From: JAAFHB01 sp037133495
Lineage (GTDB): Bacteria; Bacteroidota; Bacteroidia; Bacteroidales; Prolixibacteraceae
Direction: 5' to 3'
Length of the DNA stretch: 25,872 bases
Assembly: GCA_037133495.1 (NCBI GenBank)
Contig: JBAXOA010000058.1
Span: 1-25,872 of the forward strand
Below the pieces are notes generated by a model, which saw only the letters and a program-made list of their open reading frames with translations, did no database searches and was not told the DNA's origin. Numbering within the stretch: position 1 is the first letter of the stretch; each line of letters begins with the position of its first letter. This document shows, in pieces, positions 8,217 through 15,858 of this stretch. The position numbers were made by a program, and so were the translations under genes.

Positions 8217-8681
8217 ATGATACAGAGAATTCAAACCGTTTACTTACTAATTGCTGAGATTCTGATCGGAATCCTTTTTTTTGTGCCCTTGGCCGGGATT
8301 TCCGGACAAAATGCCAGTATTTATAGATTCGATATCAAAGGATTATCCCTTGACGGGATTCTGAAATCTGATATTGCCTCAGGAAGTATGCCATTAATTT
8401 TGGTATGGGCTGCAAGCATGATGCTTATAGTTGTATGCATCTTCATGTATAAAAACCGAAAACAGCAAATAAGGTTTTCAATCATCACGATTTTTATATT
8501 GCTTGGCTTTGGCAGTTTGATTTTTTACTCTGTTTTATCGACTGCCACAATTTTATCGGGTGGCCATTCTTTCAGAATTTTCATTGTTTTTCCTGTAATA
8601 GCTGCCATTTTAATCTACATGGCCATCAGAGCAATTAGTAAGGACGAAAGGCTGGTAAGGTCGATCGATAGAATAAGATAA
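8217..8681 (+). CDS. DUF4293 family membrane protein
   Basis: This 154-residue inner-membrane protein has four predicted transmembrane helices at about residues 6-26, 57-77, 85-107 and 117-137, and a short basic C-terminus. The opening MIQRIQTVYLLIAEILIG is typical of DUF4293, a family restricted largely to Bacteroidetes; its function is not established. It stands alone: its promoter box lies in the spacer divergent from the nucleoside phosphorylase gene, and it converges on the GAF-domain gene with only 6 nt between the stop codons. I see no terminator hairpin in that junction. Confidence 0.85.
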   Translation: MIQRIQTVYLLIAEILIGILFFVPLAGISGQNASIYRFDIKGLSLDGILKSDIASGSMPLILVWAASMMLIVVCIFMYKNRKQQIRFSIITIFILLGFGSLIFYSVLSTATILSGGHSFRIFIVFPVIAAILIYMAIRAISKDERLVRSIDRIR

Positions 8682-8687
8682 AATAAA

Positions 8688-9167
8688 TCAGAACAGTACG
8701 GAAAGTTTTTGGCAAACAACAGTCAGAAAATTCTGGTCGTCAATCGTAAACGGGGCAGGGGAGTGTGAGTCGATATCTATTTCTGCCATAAACTGATCTT
8801 CTTTGATAATTGGCACCACTATTTCGCTTTGGACATCAATACTGCAAGCAATGTAATTACTTTCCAGACTGACATCCTGAACAATTTTAAGTTTTTTAGT
8901 TTCTGCCACTTGTCCGCAAACCCCTTTCCCAACCGGTATGATGGTGTGTTCTGTAGATTTACCGCAAAATGGACCCAACCTCAGAGTTGATGAGGCTTTA
9001 TCGAGTATATAAAATCCAACCCAGTCGTAGTGATAAACGTTCTTTTTAAGCAGATCGCATGTATTTGAAAGGATATTACTCAACGGATCCCCTGAGTCGA
9101 TGAAAGAATCTATTTCCACGAGAAGCTGAGAAAAATCTGTATTCATTTTGTATAATATTGGCTTCAA
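8688..9167 (-). CDS. GAF-domain protein, free methionine-R-sulfoxide reductase-like
   Basis: A single GAF domain fills the 159 residues. It follows the fRMsr (YebR/MsrC) pattern: YDWVGFYIL at 47-55, LRLGPFCGK at 62-70, IIPVGKGVCGQ at 76-86, NYIACSIDVQSEIVVPI at 104-120 and a final IDIDSHSPAPF. fRMsr reduces free methionine-R-sulfoxide using three cysteines. Two are conserved here (Cys84 in GVCG and Cys108 in IACS). The position of the first holds Glu/His, while another cysteine, Cys68, lies nearby. Activity is likely but not certain. The start at 9167 is 9 nt beyond the pyrI stop, consistent with a pyrB-pyrI-GAF operon; Met8 at 9146 is an alternative. Confidence 0.8.
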   Translation of the reverse strand: MKPILYKMNTDFSQLLVEIDSFIDSGDPLSNILSNTCDLLKKNVYHYDWVGFYILDKASSTLRLGPFCGKSTEHTIIPVGKGVCGQVAETKKLKIVQDVSLESNYIACSIDVQSEIVVPIIKEDQFMAEIDIDSHSPAPFTIDDQNFLTVVCQKLSVLF

Positions 9168-9176
9168 ATCGGATGA

Positions 9177-9629
9177 TTAACAAAATACCATTTCATTTTC
9201 GTTGGTTATTTTTTCGCAGTAAAGGCACTTCATGGCAATAGGCTTGTCTGAAAGGACTTCGAAGCGTGTAGTAATTTTTTCAGCATTGGTAATGCAACTT
9301 GGATTGAAGCATTTCATGATGCCCTTAATTTCATTGGGTATTTCCACAACCTTTTTTTCGATCACTCCATAGTCACGGATGATATTTAATTTTGCGTTGG
9401 GCGCGACAAGAGCAATCTTATTAACTTCTTCGTCAGCGAAAAAACGATTGGCTATTTTAATAATCGCTTTGGTTCCCATTGCCTTGCTGTCCAGATTATT
9501 GCCGAATGTAACCATCTGATTGCACTCTTCAAGATTTAGAATTTTTATGACCTTAAAAAGTGCTTTTGTTGGGATGTGGTCAATGACAGTACCATCTTTT
9601 ATGGCACTTACTTTGAGTGATTTTTCCAT
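9177..9629 (-). CDS. pyrI: Aspartate carbamoyltransferase regulatory subunit
   Basis: PyrI binds CTP and ATP and controls the PyrB catalytic trimers in the first committed step of pyrimidine synthesis. The 150-residue protein shows the N-terminal nucleotide-binding half (VSAIKDGTVIDHIPTKALFKV, split around residue 17) and the C-terminal zinc domain with Cys107, Cys112, Cys135 and Cys138 in CFNPSC and CLYC, all four ligands present. It follows pyrB by 18 nt in the same direction, the same order as in enteric bacteria. The length is normal. Assignment is secure. Confidence 0.97.
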   Translation of the reverse strand: MEKSLKVSAIKDGTVIDHIPTKALFKVIKILNLEECNQMVTFGNNLDSKAMGTKAIIKIANRFFADEEVNKIALVAPNAKLNIIRDYGVIEKKVVEIPNEIKGIMKCFNPSCITNAEKITTRFEVLSDKPIAMKCLYCEKITNENEMVFC

Positions 9630-9647
9630 GACAAATAGATTAAAAAA

Positions 9648-10559
9648 TTATTTAAGGTTCAATAAATGTGAAATTATGGCCATCCTTGTATAAACTCCGT
9701 TTTTTGCTTGTGTGAAATAATAAGCTTTGGGATTACTATCGACATCGGTATGGATTTCATTGATCCGGGGCAGCGGATGGAGTATCCTCATGTTTTCTTT
9801 TGTCTGTCCGAGCATCTTGTTTCTCAAAATATAGACATTCTTTACTTTTTCGTATTCAACCGGATCGATAAAGCGTTCTTTCTGTACGCGGGTCATATAG
9901 ATGATGTCAGCCGCATTTATAATATCGGTAAACTCGGTGTGTTCGAAATAACGAATTCCTTTGGATGTAAGATGAATCTTATATTCATTGGGCAAAGCAA
10001 GTTCTGGTGGCGCGATGAAATTAAAAATTGGATCTTTAAACTGTAACATGGCCATTAACAGGCTGTGTACTGTACGTCCGTATTTTAAATCACCCACAAG
10101 AAAAAGGTTAATATTGTCAAGCGTTCCCTGAGTTTTAATGATGGAATACATGTCGAGCAATGTCTGCGAAGGGTGTTGATTTGCACCATCTCCTGCATTG
10201 ATAACCGGTACACTCGAAACCTCAGCCGCATATCGCGCACTTCCTTCCAAAGGATGTCGCATAATTATCATGTCGGCATAATTACTCACCATTTTAATAG
10301 TATCGTGCAAGGTTTCGCCTTTCGATACGCTCGATGAGGACGAATCAGAAAAGCCGATAATTTTACCACCCAAACGGTTTATGGCAGTCTCGAAACTTAA
10401 TCTTGTTCTCGTGGATGGCTCAAAGAAAAGTGTTGCTATAACTTTTCCCTGAAGCAGGTTTTGATTGGGATTAGCCTCAAAATCTTCGGCCAGACGCATA
10501 ATTTTGAGGTACTCTTCTTTTGTGAAGTCAGTAATCGATATCAGGCTTTTTGTTCCCAT
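9648..10559 (-). CDS. pyrB: Aspartate carbamoyltransferase catalytic subunit
   Basis: PyrB condenses carbamoyl phosphate and L-aspartate to carbamoyl aspartate in the cytoplasm. The 303-residue protein contains the carbamoyl-phosphate loop FFEPSTRTRLSFE (residues 45-57), the lid segment SSSVSKGETLHD with Lys80, HPSQTLLD at 129-136, VGDLKYGRTVHSL near 155-167 and HPLPRINE at 261-268. All catalytic landmarks are present. The start at 10559 has an exact -7 box 23 nt upstream. Together with pyrI and the GAF gene it forms a likely three-gene operon. Confidence 0.97.
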   Translation of the reverse strand: MGTKSLISITDFTKEEYLKIMRLAEDFEANPNQNLLQGKVIATLFFEPSTRTRLSFETAINRLGGKIIGFSDSSSSSVSKGETLHDTIKMVSNYADMIIMRHPLEGSARYAAEVSSVPVINAGDGANQHPSQTLLDMYSIIKTQGTLDNINLFLVGDLKYGRTVHSLLMAMLQFKDPIFNFIAPPELALPNEYKIHLTSKGIRYFEHTEFTDIINAADIIYMTRVQKERFIDPVEYEKVKNVYILRNKMLGQTKENMRILHPLPRINEIHTDVDSNPKAYYFTQAKNGVYTRMAIISHLLNLK

Positions 10560-10582
10560 ATAGTTTTTATTAGCGATGATTA

Positions 10583-10590
10583 CAAAAATA
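10583..10590 (-). promoter_or_regulatory. Predicted -7 box for the pyrB operon
   Basis: The minus strand reads TATTTTTG, an exact TAnnTTTG match. The predicted start near 10577 gives a leader of about 18 nt, which leaves no room for a leader-peptide attenuator after the start site. Confidence 0.55.
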
Positions 10591-10601
10591 TAAAATTCAG
10601 C

Positions 10602-10619
10602 AGTTCTCCGCAGAGAACT
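10602..10619 (-). terminator. Hairpin after the YigZ gene, just upstream of the pyrB promoter
   Basis: AGTTCTC at 10602-10608 pairs perfectly with GAGAACT at 10613-10619 around a 4-nt loop. It begins 2 nt after the YigZ stop codon on the minus strand and is preceded there by A residues. No immediate T tract follows on the minus strand, whereas five T follow on the plus strand. A termination role for YigZ is therefore likely but not certain. Confidence 0.45.
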
Positions 10620-10621
10620 TT

Positions 10622-11239
10622 TTATTGGTTATTACCTGTAATTGAAAACGTAAGCATGTTGATTTTTTCAAGTTTCCCAATAACGACCTCTGTAAGTTGT
10701 TTTCTGACTATGACTTTCGCCCTGCAAGTAAGGTCAAAATGACTCTCTTTCATCTCAAGTTGAAATTCTTTCAAAACCATCATAAATTCGTTCATAGCCA
10801 GATAATCAAAATTTACTTCAATCGAGGTTTCAATTATCTTTTCAACAACCGCAGCATTGCCTAAAACATTAGATGCAGCTTGTTTATATGCATTTATTAA
10901 GCCACTGGTTCCAAGCAGGATACCTCCAAAATACCTAACCACTACCACCAAAATATTGGTCAGCCCGTGATGTTGAATTTGACCGAATATCGGTCTTCCT
11001 GCAGTTCCTGATGGTTCGCCATCATCGTTTATTCTGAATACCTGATGATCGGATCCAAGGCGCCAGGCAAAACAGTGGTGACGGGCGCTGTGGTGTTCTT
11101 TTTTAAGTTTGGCAACTATCTCCTTGATTTGTAATTCGTTAGAAACAGGAAAGGCATAAGCGATAAATTTGCTCCCTTTCTCTTTATAGAGTCCTTCTGC
11201 CGTTAATTCAATTGTTTTATAGGTATCTGAGTATTCCAT
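10622..11239 (-). CDS. YigZ/IMPACT family protein
   Basis: The protein has the YigZ (UPF0029) layout: an N-terminal IMPACT-type domain with KGSKFIAYAFPV, ARHHCFAWRLG and NDDGEPSGTAGRPI, then LTNILVVVVRYFGGILLGTSGL, and a C-terminal ferredoxin-like part of the DUF1949 type. The start at 11239 (MEYSDTYKTIE) fits family N-termini better than the ATG at 11260. The biochemical role is not firmly known; relatives have been linked to translation control in eukaryotes and to nucleic-acid binding. It is about 205 residues, the normal size. It sits between the dnaA terminator and pyrB with no evident functional link to either. Confidence 0.9.
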   Translation of the reverse strand: MEYSDTYKTIELTAEGLYKEKGSKFIAYAFPVSNELQIKEIVAKLKKEHHSARHHCFAWRLGSDHQVFRINDDGEPSGTAGRPIFGQIQHHGLTNILVVVVRYFGGILLGTSGLINAYKQAASNVLGNAAVVEKIIETSIEVNFDYLAMNEFMMVLKEFQLEMKESHFDLTCRAKVIVRKQLTEVVIGKLEKINMLTFSITGNNQ

Positions 11240-11292
11240 TAACGAAAATCTTACCGGCATTTTTCATCACCGAAGTAATCAATAATTGAAAC

Positions 11293-11321
11293 CAAAAAAA
11301 AGCAGACATTAAAGTCTGCTT
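11293..11321 (-). terminator. Rho-independent terminator after dnaA
   Basis: AAGCAGAC (11300-11307) pairs perfectly with GTCTGCTT (11314-11321) around a 6-nt loop. On the minus strand it is followed by a run of seven or more T (11293-11299), a textbook terminator 14 nt after the dnaA stop codon. Confidence 0.9.
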
Positions 11322-11335
11322 CGAATCTATAAAAT

Positions 11336-12766
11336 TTAGTATTTCAGTCTGTTTTCTATTTCGTCAAGGTAGACCTTGAAATTTTTATCGGTATCTTTCA
11401 GATTGGCAACTGTTCGGCATGCATGTAATACGGTGGCGTGATCTTTGCCACCAATTTGAGAACCGATAGAAGCAAGCGATGATTTTGTCATGCTTTTCGA
11501 AAAATACATAGCGATCTGTCTGGCTTGAACAGTTTCTCTTTTACGGGTCTTAACTCCAAGTGAATCAATAGGAAGATTAAAATAATCACAAACAGTTTTG
11601 GCAATATAATCAATGGTAATTTCTCTTACAGAGCATTTTACCAGTTTATTGATCATTTTAATGGCCAAATCGATATTTATTTCTTTCCTGTTCAATGTTG
11701 CCTGTGCAAGCAATGAAATCAATGCGCCTTCCAGCTCACGGACATTGCTGTTAATGTGAGATGCAATGTATTCAAGTACTTCCTCCGGAATTTCAATTCC
11801 ATCTTTGTAGATTTTCTTCCTTAGAATATTCATCCGGGTTTCAAAGTCAGGGATCTGCAGATCTGCAGTAAGTCCCCATTTAAACCTGGAAAGTAATCTT
11901 TGTTCAAGTCCTTTCAATTCGATAGGTGGCTTATCGGAAGTAAGAATAAGCTGTTTACCCGTTTGATGTAAGTGGTTGAAAATATGAAAAAAAGTTTCCT
12001 GAGTTTTCTCTTTACCTGCAAATTCATGAACATCATCGATAATTAACACATCAATCATCTGGTAGAAATGAAGAAAGTCATTCCTGTTATTATTCCGGAT
12101 TGCTTCAGTAAATTGAGTTTGGAATTTATTTGCGTTGACATACAACACAATTTTTTCAGGGAAACGCTCTTTTACTTCAATCCCGATTGCCTGAGCAAGG
12201 TGTGTTTTACCCAATCCCGAATTACCGTACAGCATCAGTGGATTGAAAGCTGTTCCCCCGGGCTTTTGTGCCACTGCATAACTTGCACTTCGGGCAAGTC
12301 TGTTACATTCGCCTTCTACAAAATTTTCAAACGTATTATCTTGTTTTAGTTGAGGATCGATATTTAATTTTTGAATACCCGGAATTACAAAAGGATTCTT
12401 AATCGCATTCTCATCATGGAAAGAAGAGGTTGTAACTGGTCTGTTCTTAAGGTTATTGTTTTGATTTGCAGGTAGTTTAACTGTATATGGTTTGTTGTTG
12501 CCGTTGAGATTATTGTCTACGACCACACTATACTCAAGTTTAGCTCCGACGCCGAGCTCTTTTCTTAGTGTTTTTCTGAGTATATCAATGTATTGTTCTT
12601 CCAGGTACTCGTAAAAAAACGGACTTGGAACCTGAATAGTAAGAATATCGTTATCCAGTTTAATTGGAACGATTGGTTCAAACCAGGTTCTGTAACTTAT
12701 AAAGGGTACATTATCCTTGATTATTCTTAGACAATTATCCCAGATATTATTGTGATCTTTATTCAT
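11336..12766 (-). CDS. dnaA: Chromosomal replication initiator protein DnaA
   Basis: DnaA binds DnaA boxes at oriC, opens the duplex and loads the replicative helicase. The 476-residue protein has all four domains. Domain I holds WDNCLRIIKDNVPFISYRTWF (split around residue 20), a short Asn-rich linker follows (about 84-120), and the AAA+ core has Walker A GNSGLGKT (181-188), Walker B LIIDD (241-245) and LLSRFKWG (291-298). The C-terminal helix-turn-helix ends in GGKDHATVLHACRTV (439-453). The gene is monocistronic: an AT-rich spacer lies upstream and a strong terminator downstream. dnaN, gyrB and rnpA are not beside it, so the surroundings do not by themselves mark the origin. Confidence 0.98.
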   Translation of the reverse strand: MNKDHNNIWDNCLRIIKDNVPFISYRTWFEPIVPIKLDNDILTIQVPSPFFYEYLEEQYIDILRKTLRKELGVGAKLEYSVVVDNNLNGNNKPYTVKLPANQNNNLKNRPVTTSSFHDENAIKNPFVIPGIQKLNIDPQLKQDNTFENFVEGECNRLARSASYAVAQKPGGTAFNPLMLYGNSGLGKTHLAQAIGIEVKERFPEKIVLYVNANKFQTQFTEAIRNNNRNDFLHFYQMIDVLIIDDVHEFAGKEKTQETFFHIFNHLHQTGKQLILTSDKPPIELKGLEQRLLSRFKWGLTADLQIPDFETRMNILRKKIYKDGIEIPEEVLEYIASHINSNVRELEGALISLLAQATLNRKEINIDLAIKMINKLVKCSVREITIDYIAKTVCDYFNLPIDSLGVKTRKRETVQARQIAMYFSKSMTKSSLASIGSQIGGKDHATVLHACRTVANLKDTDKNFKVYLDEIENRLKY

Positions 12767-13103
12767 TTAGGATGTAGGAGCATAAATAATTTTACTTCAA
12801 TTCTGATGATTAGGTCGCAAAGATGAGTATAATTTAGTCAGAAAAAAATTGGTTTTTATGGTGCATATTTCTATGATTTTAATTTTCAGTTTATTAGGAT
12901 TTAAATTATTTTGGAAAAATGCAACATTTTCATTGTCAAATAGTTACGGTAAATGTTGTCGCAAACCTTTGATTCATTGTATTTTGCAGATAAATTTATT
13001 ATGATAAAATTAGTTTGAATTTAAATTTCCGAATAATAAAAAAAAAACAATAATATTCCTTTTTCGGGTGCTCTAAAAGTAAATAAAAAAGAATTCAAAA
13101 AAA
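12767..13103 (-). promoter_or_regulatory. AT-rich spacer upstream of dnaA
   Basis: This 337-nt gap has no credible gene. It must hold the dnaA promoter. The best candidate is CATCTTTG on the minus strand at 12818-12825, one mismatch from TAnnTTTG, which would give a leader of about 45 nt. A poly-A/T stretch lies at 13038-13050. I searched by eye for DnaA boxes of the TTATNCACA type and found none, so I do not call an origin. Confidence 0.35.
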
Positions 13104-14363
13104 CTATTTTTCAAATGATTTTATTGCATTTTTCAAACTTATTTCTTTTCCATTTTTGTAGGCTTTTAAAAATGCCTCAGGAAAAGCACTTTGAGCCTTA
13201 TTTAGAACGATTCTAACTTCATCGTACGAAGATTTCGGAGCAGAATAATACTCATACCGGTTTCCCGACTTTATTTCGGAAACCTCTTCAAACCCTTTAA
13301 ACAATTGGGAAGACAGGCTCACTGGTGAAGGGGAGGAGAATAATAGAACTCTAAATAAAATATTGTCGGTAATTTGGTTATTTATTTCTGTTGACGATTT
13401 TGAATCTTTGCTAAAATCGATCGCTGAGAAATGGACATAACGCTTTGGATTTTGGCGGAAATCGACCAATAACCGATTGAGGTTTGAGCTTGTTGAACTG
13501 AGATTTTGATAAAGTTTTGGATCATTAACCAGCAGACCTAGTGTACCATTAGCGGTATCAATCTTGCTTAAAATAGTTTGTAGATAGGCAACGGAGCCGT
13601 CCAGATGTCCTACCGTTTTATTTAGCTGTAGCTTTGTAATCGAATCGCTGAAAGTCGAGAAATTATTCATGATATGCCCCAGCTTTCCGGAATTATTTTT
13701 CAAATTACCTGTAATATCGCTCAGATTTGAAATAGTTGATGCGAGATTTTTCTTTTGGCCTGTAATTACATCGTTAAGATTACCCGATATATTTTCAAGA
13801 TTTTTCATTGTAAGATTGATCTGTCTCAGGCTTTCCGAAATATTGTGCTGGGCTTCACTATTGATAATCTTCGAGGCAACAGTCACAATTGAATCAAGAT
13901 TTTCTATCAGTCTTTCTGCCTTAGCTTTCAAGGGTGCAATTTGCTCATTTACCTGTTGCATAAGATCAGCATCCATTTGGGTGGCAAGTGTGTCATTTGC
14001 TTGTAAAAATGTATCTGATTTTCCCAGATTGATTTTAACAACCTTTGAACCAAGTAGATCGCTGCTGGCAATTTGCGCAGTTGTACCAGATGGAAGCGGA
14101 AAATTATTGTGAAGCGCTATTTTAACAATCAAATCGCCTGATAAGTCTTCGGCAAAATAGATCTCTCTGACATATCCTATTTTTAACCCGTTCAATGTAA
14201 CGATGGTTGTTGCTGTAAGTCCGCCCACATTTTGATAGCGTGCGTAAAAGACTTTTTCTGTTCTGAAAATATCCCTTCCCTTTAAAAAGTTGATTCCCCA
14301 TATTAACAATGTGAGGCAGAGAACAACCAAAATTCCAATTTTCGATGTTTTTGTGAGCTTCAT
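13104..14363 (-). CDS. MCE (MlaD-like) lipid transport protein with C-terminal SPOR-like domain
   Basis: MCE proteins form periplasmic hexamers that carry phospholipids between the membranes. This 419-residue protein has an N-terminal membrane anchor (residues 8-27) and one MCE domain (about 37-115: YARYQNVGGLTATTIVTLNG, later SSDLLGSKVVKINLG). A long helical region with coiled-coil character (about 135-300) follows, then DFRQNPKRYVHFSAI at 301-315, close to where family members usually end. Here a linker and an extra domain follow at 335-419. This tail aligns with the tail of the neighbouring amidase: FRVLLFSSP against FAIQLSASP, LFKGF against IFKGI, YEYYS against YKYYC, and FPEAFLKAYKNGKEISLKNAI against IPDAFIIAFKNGQPIPIKEAL. 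The upstream amidase gene is 67 nt away. MCE identity is secure; the SPOR-type label for the tail is probable. Confidence 0.9.
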   Translation of the reverse strand: MKLTKTSKIGILVVLCLTLLIWGINFLKGRDIFRTEKVFYARYQNVGGLTATTIVTLNGLKIGYVREIYFAEDLSGDLIVKIALHNNFPLPSGTTAQIASSDLLGSKVVKINLGKSDTFLQANDTLATQMDADLMQQVNEQIAPLKAKAERLIENLDSIVTVASKIINSEAQHNISESLRQINLTMKNLENISGNLNDVITGQKKNLASTISNLSDITGNLKNNSGKLGHIMNNFSTFSDSITKLQLNKTVGHLDGSVAYLQTILSKIDTANGTLGLLVNDPKLYQNLSSTSSNLNRLLVDFRQNPKRYVHFSAIDFSKDSKSSTEINNQITDNILFRVLLFSSPSPVSLSSQLFKGFEEVSEIKSGNRYEYYSAPKSSYDEVRIVLNKAQSAFPEAFLKAYKNGKEISLKNAIKSFEK

Positions 14364-14430
14364 TTTAGGACGGTTTCAAATTATTTGCGAAAATACGCAT
14401 GATTAAGCTTTTAAAAAAGTACAAAACGAC

Positions 14431-15729
14431 TTACTTCCCATTTAACGCTTCTTTAATCGGAATCGGCTGGCCGTTTTTGAAAGCGATAATAAAGGCATCC
14501 GGTATTTTTTTCCGAATTACCGAAAGTGAGTCTTTCGTCGTTGCAAGTGATTTGTTTTCAATACAATAATACTTATAGGTTCCGTTGACATTGAATTCTA
14601 AAATGTTTCCGATTCCTTTAAATATTTTGGATTTTAGAGAAAGCTTTTTGGGCGAGGCTGAAAGTTGTATCGCGAAAGTAATTCCTGTCTCCTTTCTAAC
14701 TTGTCCCTGAAGTTCCTTCTTTGATGGTCTGATCTGCGCGTTAACTGCCTCTTTATCTGCTGTTTTATCCTCGTTTTGCTTGGATGTATGAGTTTGGATG
14801 CGAGTTTCTTTTGGTATCGCGGCAGTTTTCTGCTCCGAGGTAACTGGATTAATAACCTCAGCCGGTTCTTTATTCAATTCTCTCGTAGCGAGATTTAACC
14901 GGGTCTCAAATTTCTCCTTATACGATTTAAAAGAGTTGAAGATTGATGATGCCAGGGTCTCTTTTCCTTCTTCTGACATCAGATATTTAGCCTCAGAAGG
15001 ATTACTGAGGTATCCTGTCTCGATCAGTACACCCGGCATGGCGGTTTCCCGCAATACCAGAAAGCCCGCTTGTCTCACATCTCTGCTGGCTCTCTGAGCA
15101 CGTTTACGAAATGAATCCTGTAGAATTCCCGCAAATGCTAAGCTCTGTTCAATATGGGTATCCTGAATAAGTTCAAACATAATATACGATTCGGATAAAT
15201 TAGGATCGAAACCTTCGTAACGGGTGGTATAGTCATTTTCGAGTAAAATAACACTGTTCTCTTTCTTTGCCACGTTAAGGTTATCTTCAGTGCGATGTAG
15301 CCCCAGCACATAGCTTTCGGTACCCTTAATTGCAGGAGTGCTGCAGTAGTTGGCATGAATAGAGATAAAAAGATCAGCATTGTTTTTATTTGCGATGACA
15401 GATCTTTCGAAAAGGGGAACAAATACATCCGTACTACGCGTATAAATTACTTTCACGCCGGGTAATTTCGCCTTGATCGTATTGCCAAGACGTAACGCAA
15501 TGGCAAGGACGATATCTTTTTCGCGGGCTTTACCCACAATCGCTCCTGGATCTTTACCTCCGTGACCGGCATCAATCACGACTGTTTCCAGTCCTTTTGA
15601 TTCCTTGTTTTTGCCCATTAATGGGTTGGTAATCAATGCAATTACGATCAATATAAGCAGGCGGCAGGCGAGAAGCAGGCAACATGCCCTATATGTTAAT
15701 CTTTTCTCCATTTCAAATTTAATTACCAC
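14431..15729 (-). CDS. N-acetylmuramoyl-L-alanine amidase (Amidase_3) with C-terminal SPOR-like domain
   Basis: This exported zinc amidase cleaves the bond between MurNAc and the stem peptide, as in daughter-cell separation. Numbering from 15729, it has a hydrophobic N-terminal signal or anchor (about 13-34) and an Amidase_3 domain (about 48-272) with His56 in VIDAGHGGKDPG, Glu70 in REKD, His125 in FISIHAN and the catalytic Glu237 in LIETGYLSN; all are present. A polar, probably disordered linker (about 280-348) leads to a tail domain (350-432) homologous to the tail of the downstream MCE protein. The start may really be Met7 at 15711, because the predicted promoter leaves only about 8 nt before 15729. 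lptD is divergent. Family identity is secure. Confidence 0.94.
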   Translation of the reverse strand: MVIKFEMEKRLTYRACCLLLACRLLILIVIALITNPLMGKNKESKGLETVVIDAGHGGKDPGAIVGKAREKDIVLAIALRLGNTIKAKLPGVKVIYTRSTDVFVPLFERSVIANKNNADLFISIHANYCSTPAIKGTESYVLGLHRTEDNLNVAKKENSVILLENDYTTRYEGFDPNLSESYIMFELIQDTHIEQSLAFAGILQDSFRKRAQRASRDVRQAGFLVLRETAMPGVLIETGYLSNPSEAKYLMSEEGKETLASSIFNSFKSYKEKFETRLNLATRELNKEPAEVINPVTSEQKTAAIPKETRIQTHTSKQNEDKTADKEAVNAQIRPSKKELQGQVRKETGITFAIQLSASPKKLSLKSKIFKGIGNILEFNVNGTYKYYCIENKSLATTKDSLSVIRKKIPDAFIIAFKNGQPIPIKEALNGK

Positions 15730-15742
15730 TGATTGTTGAATA

Positions 15743-15750
15743 CAAAAATA
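15743..15750 (-). promoter_or_regulatory. Predicted -7 box for the amidase-MCE operon
   Basis: The minus strand reads TATTTTTG, an exact TAnnTTTG match. The predicted start near 15737 favours translation from Met7 at 15711, with a leader of about 26 nt. Confidence 0.55.
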
Positions 15751-15799
15751 CGAGATTAAATTATTTTTTAGGGTTGTAAGTTTCTCTAATTGGATTTTT

Positions 15800-15807
15800 T
15801 ACTTTTG
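15800..15807 (+). promoter_or_regulatory. Predicted -7 box for lptD
   Basis: TACTTTTG is an exact TAnnTTTG match. The predicted start near 15813 lies inside the inverted repeat at 15810-15828, and the leader would be about 45 nt. Confidence 0.55.
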
Positions 15808-15809
15808 CC

Positions 15810-15828
15810 ATATGCAATTATTGCATAT
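15810..15828. promoter_or_regulatory. Perfect inverted repeat at the lptD start site, operator candidate
   Basis: ATATGCAAT, one central T, then ATTGCATAT: two perfect 9-nt arms. It begins 2 nt after the predicted -7 box and spans the predicted transcription start, the classic position for a repressor dimer. As RNA a 1-nt loop is impossible, so DNA binding is the better explanation. The cognate regulator is unknown. Confidence 0.5.
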
Positions 15829-15858
15829 ATGTTAGATTTTACCTGATTTAATAAAGTT

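Noticed and set aside
13028..13062. Terminator after the MCE gene at the poly-A/T stretch
   Set aside because: The T-rich tract on the minus strand has no stable hairpin before it; only short AT-rich pairing is possible.
12767..13103. Possible oriC next to dnaA
   Set aside because: The spacer is AT-rich, but I found no TTATNCACA-type DnaA boxes, and dnaN, gyrB and rnpA are not adjacent. A cumulative GC-skew plot of the full genome would decide.
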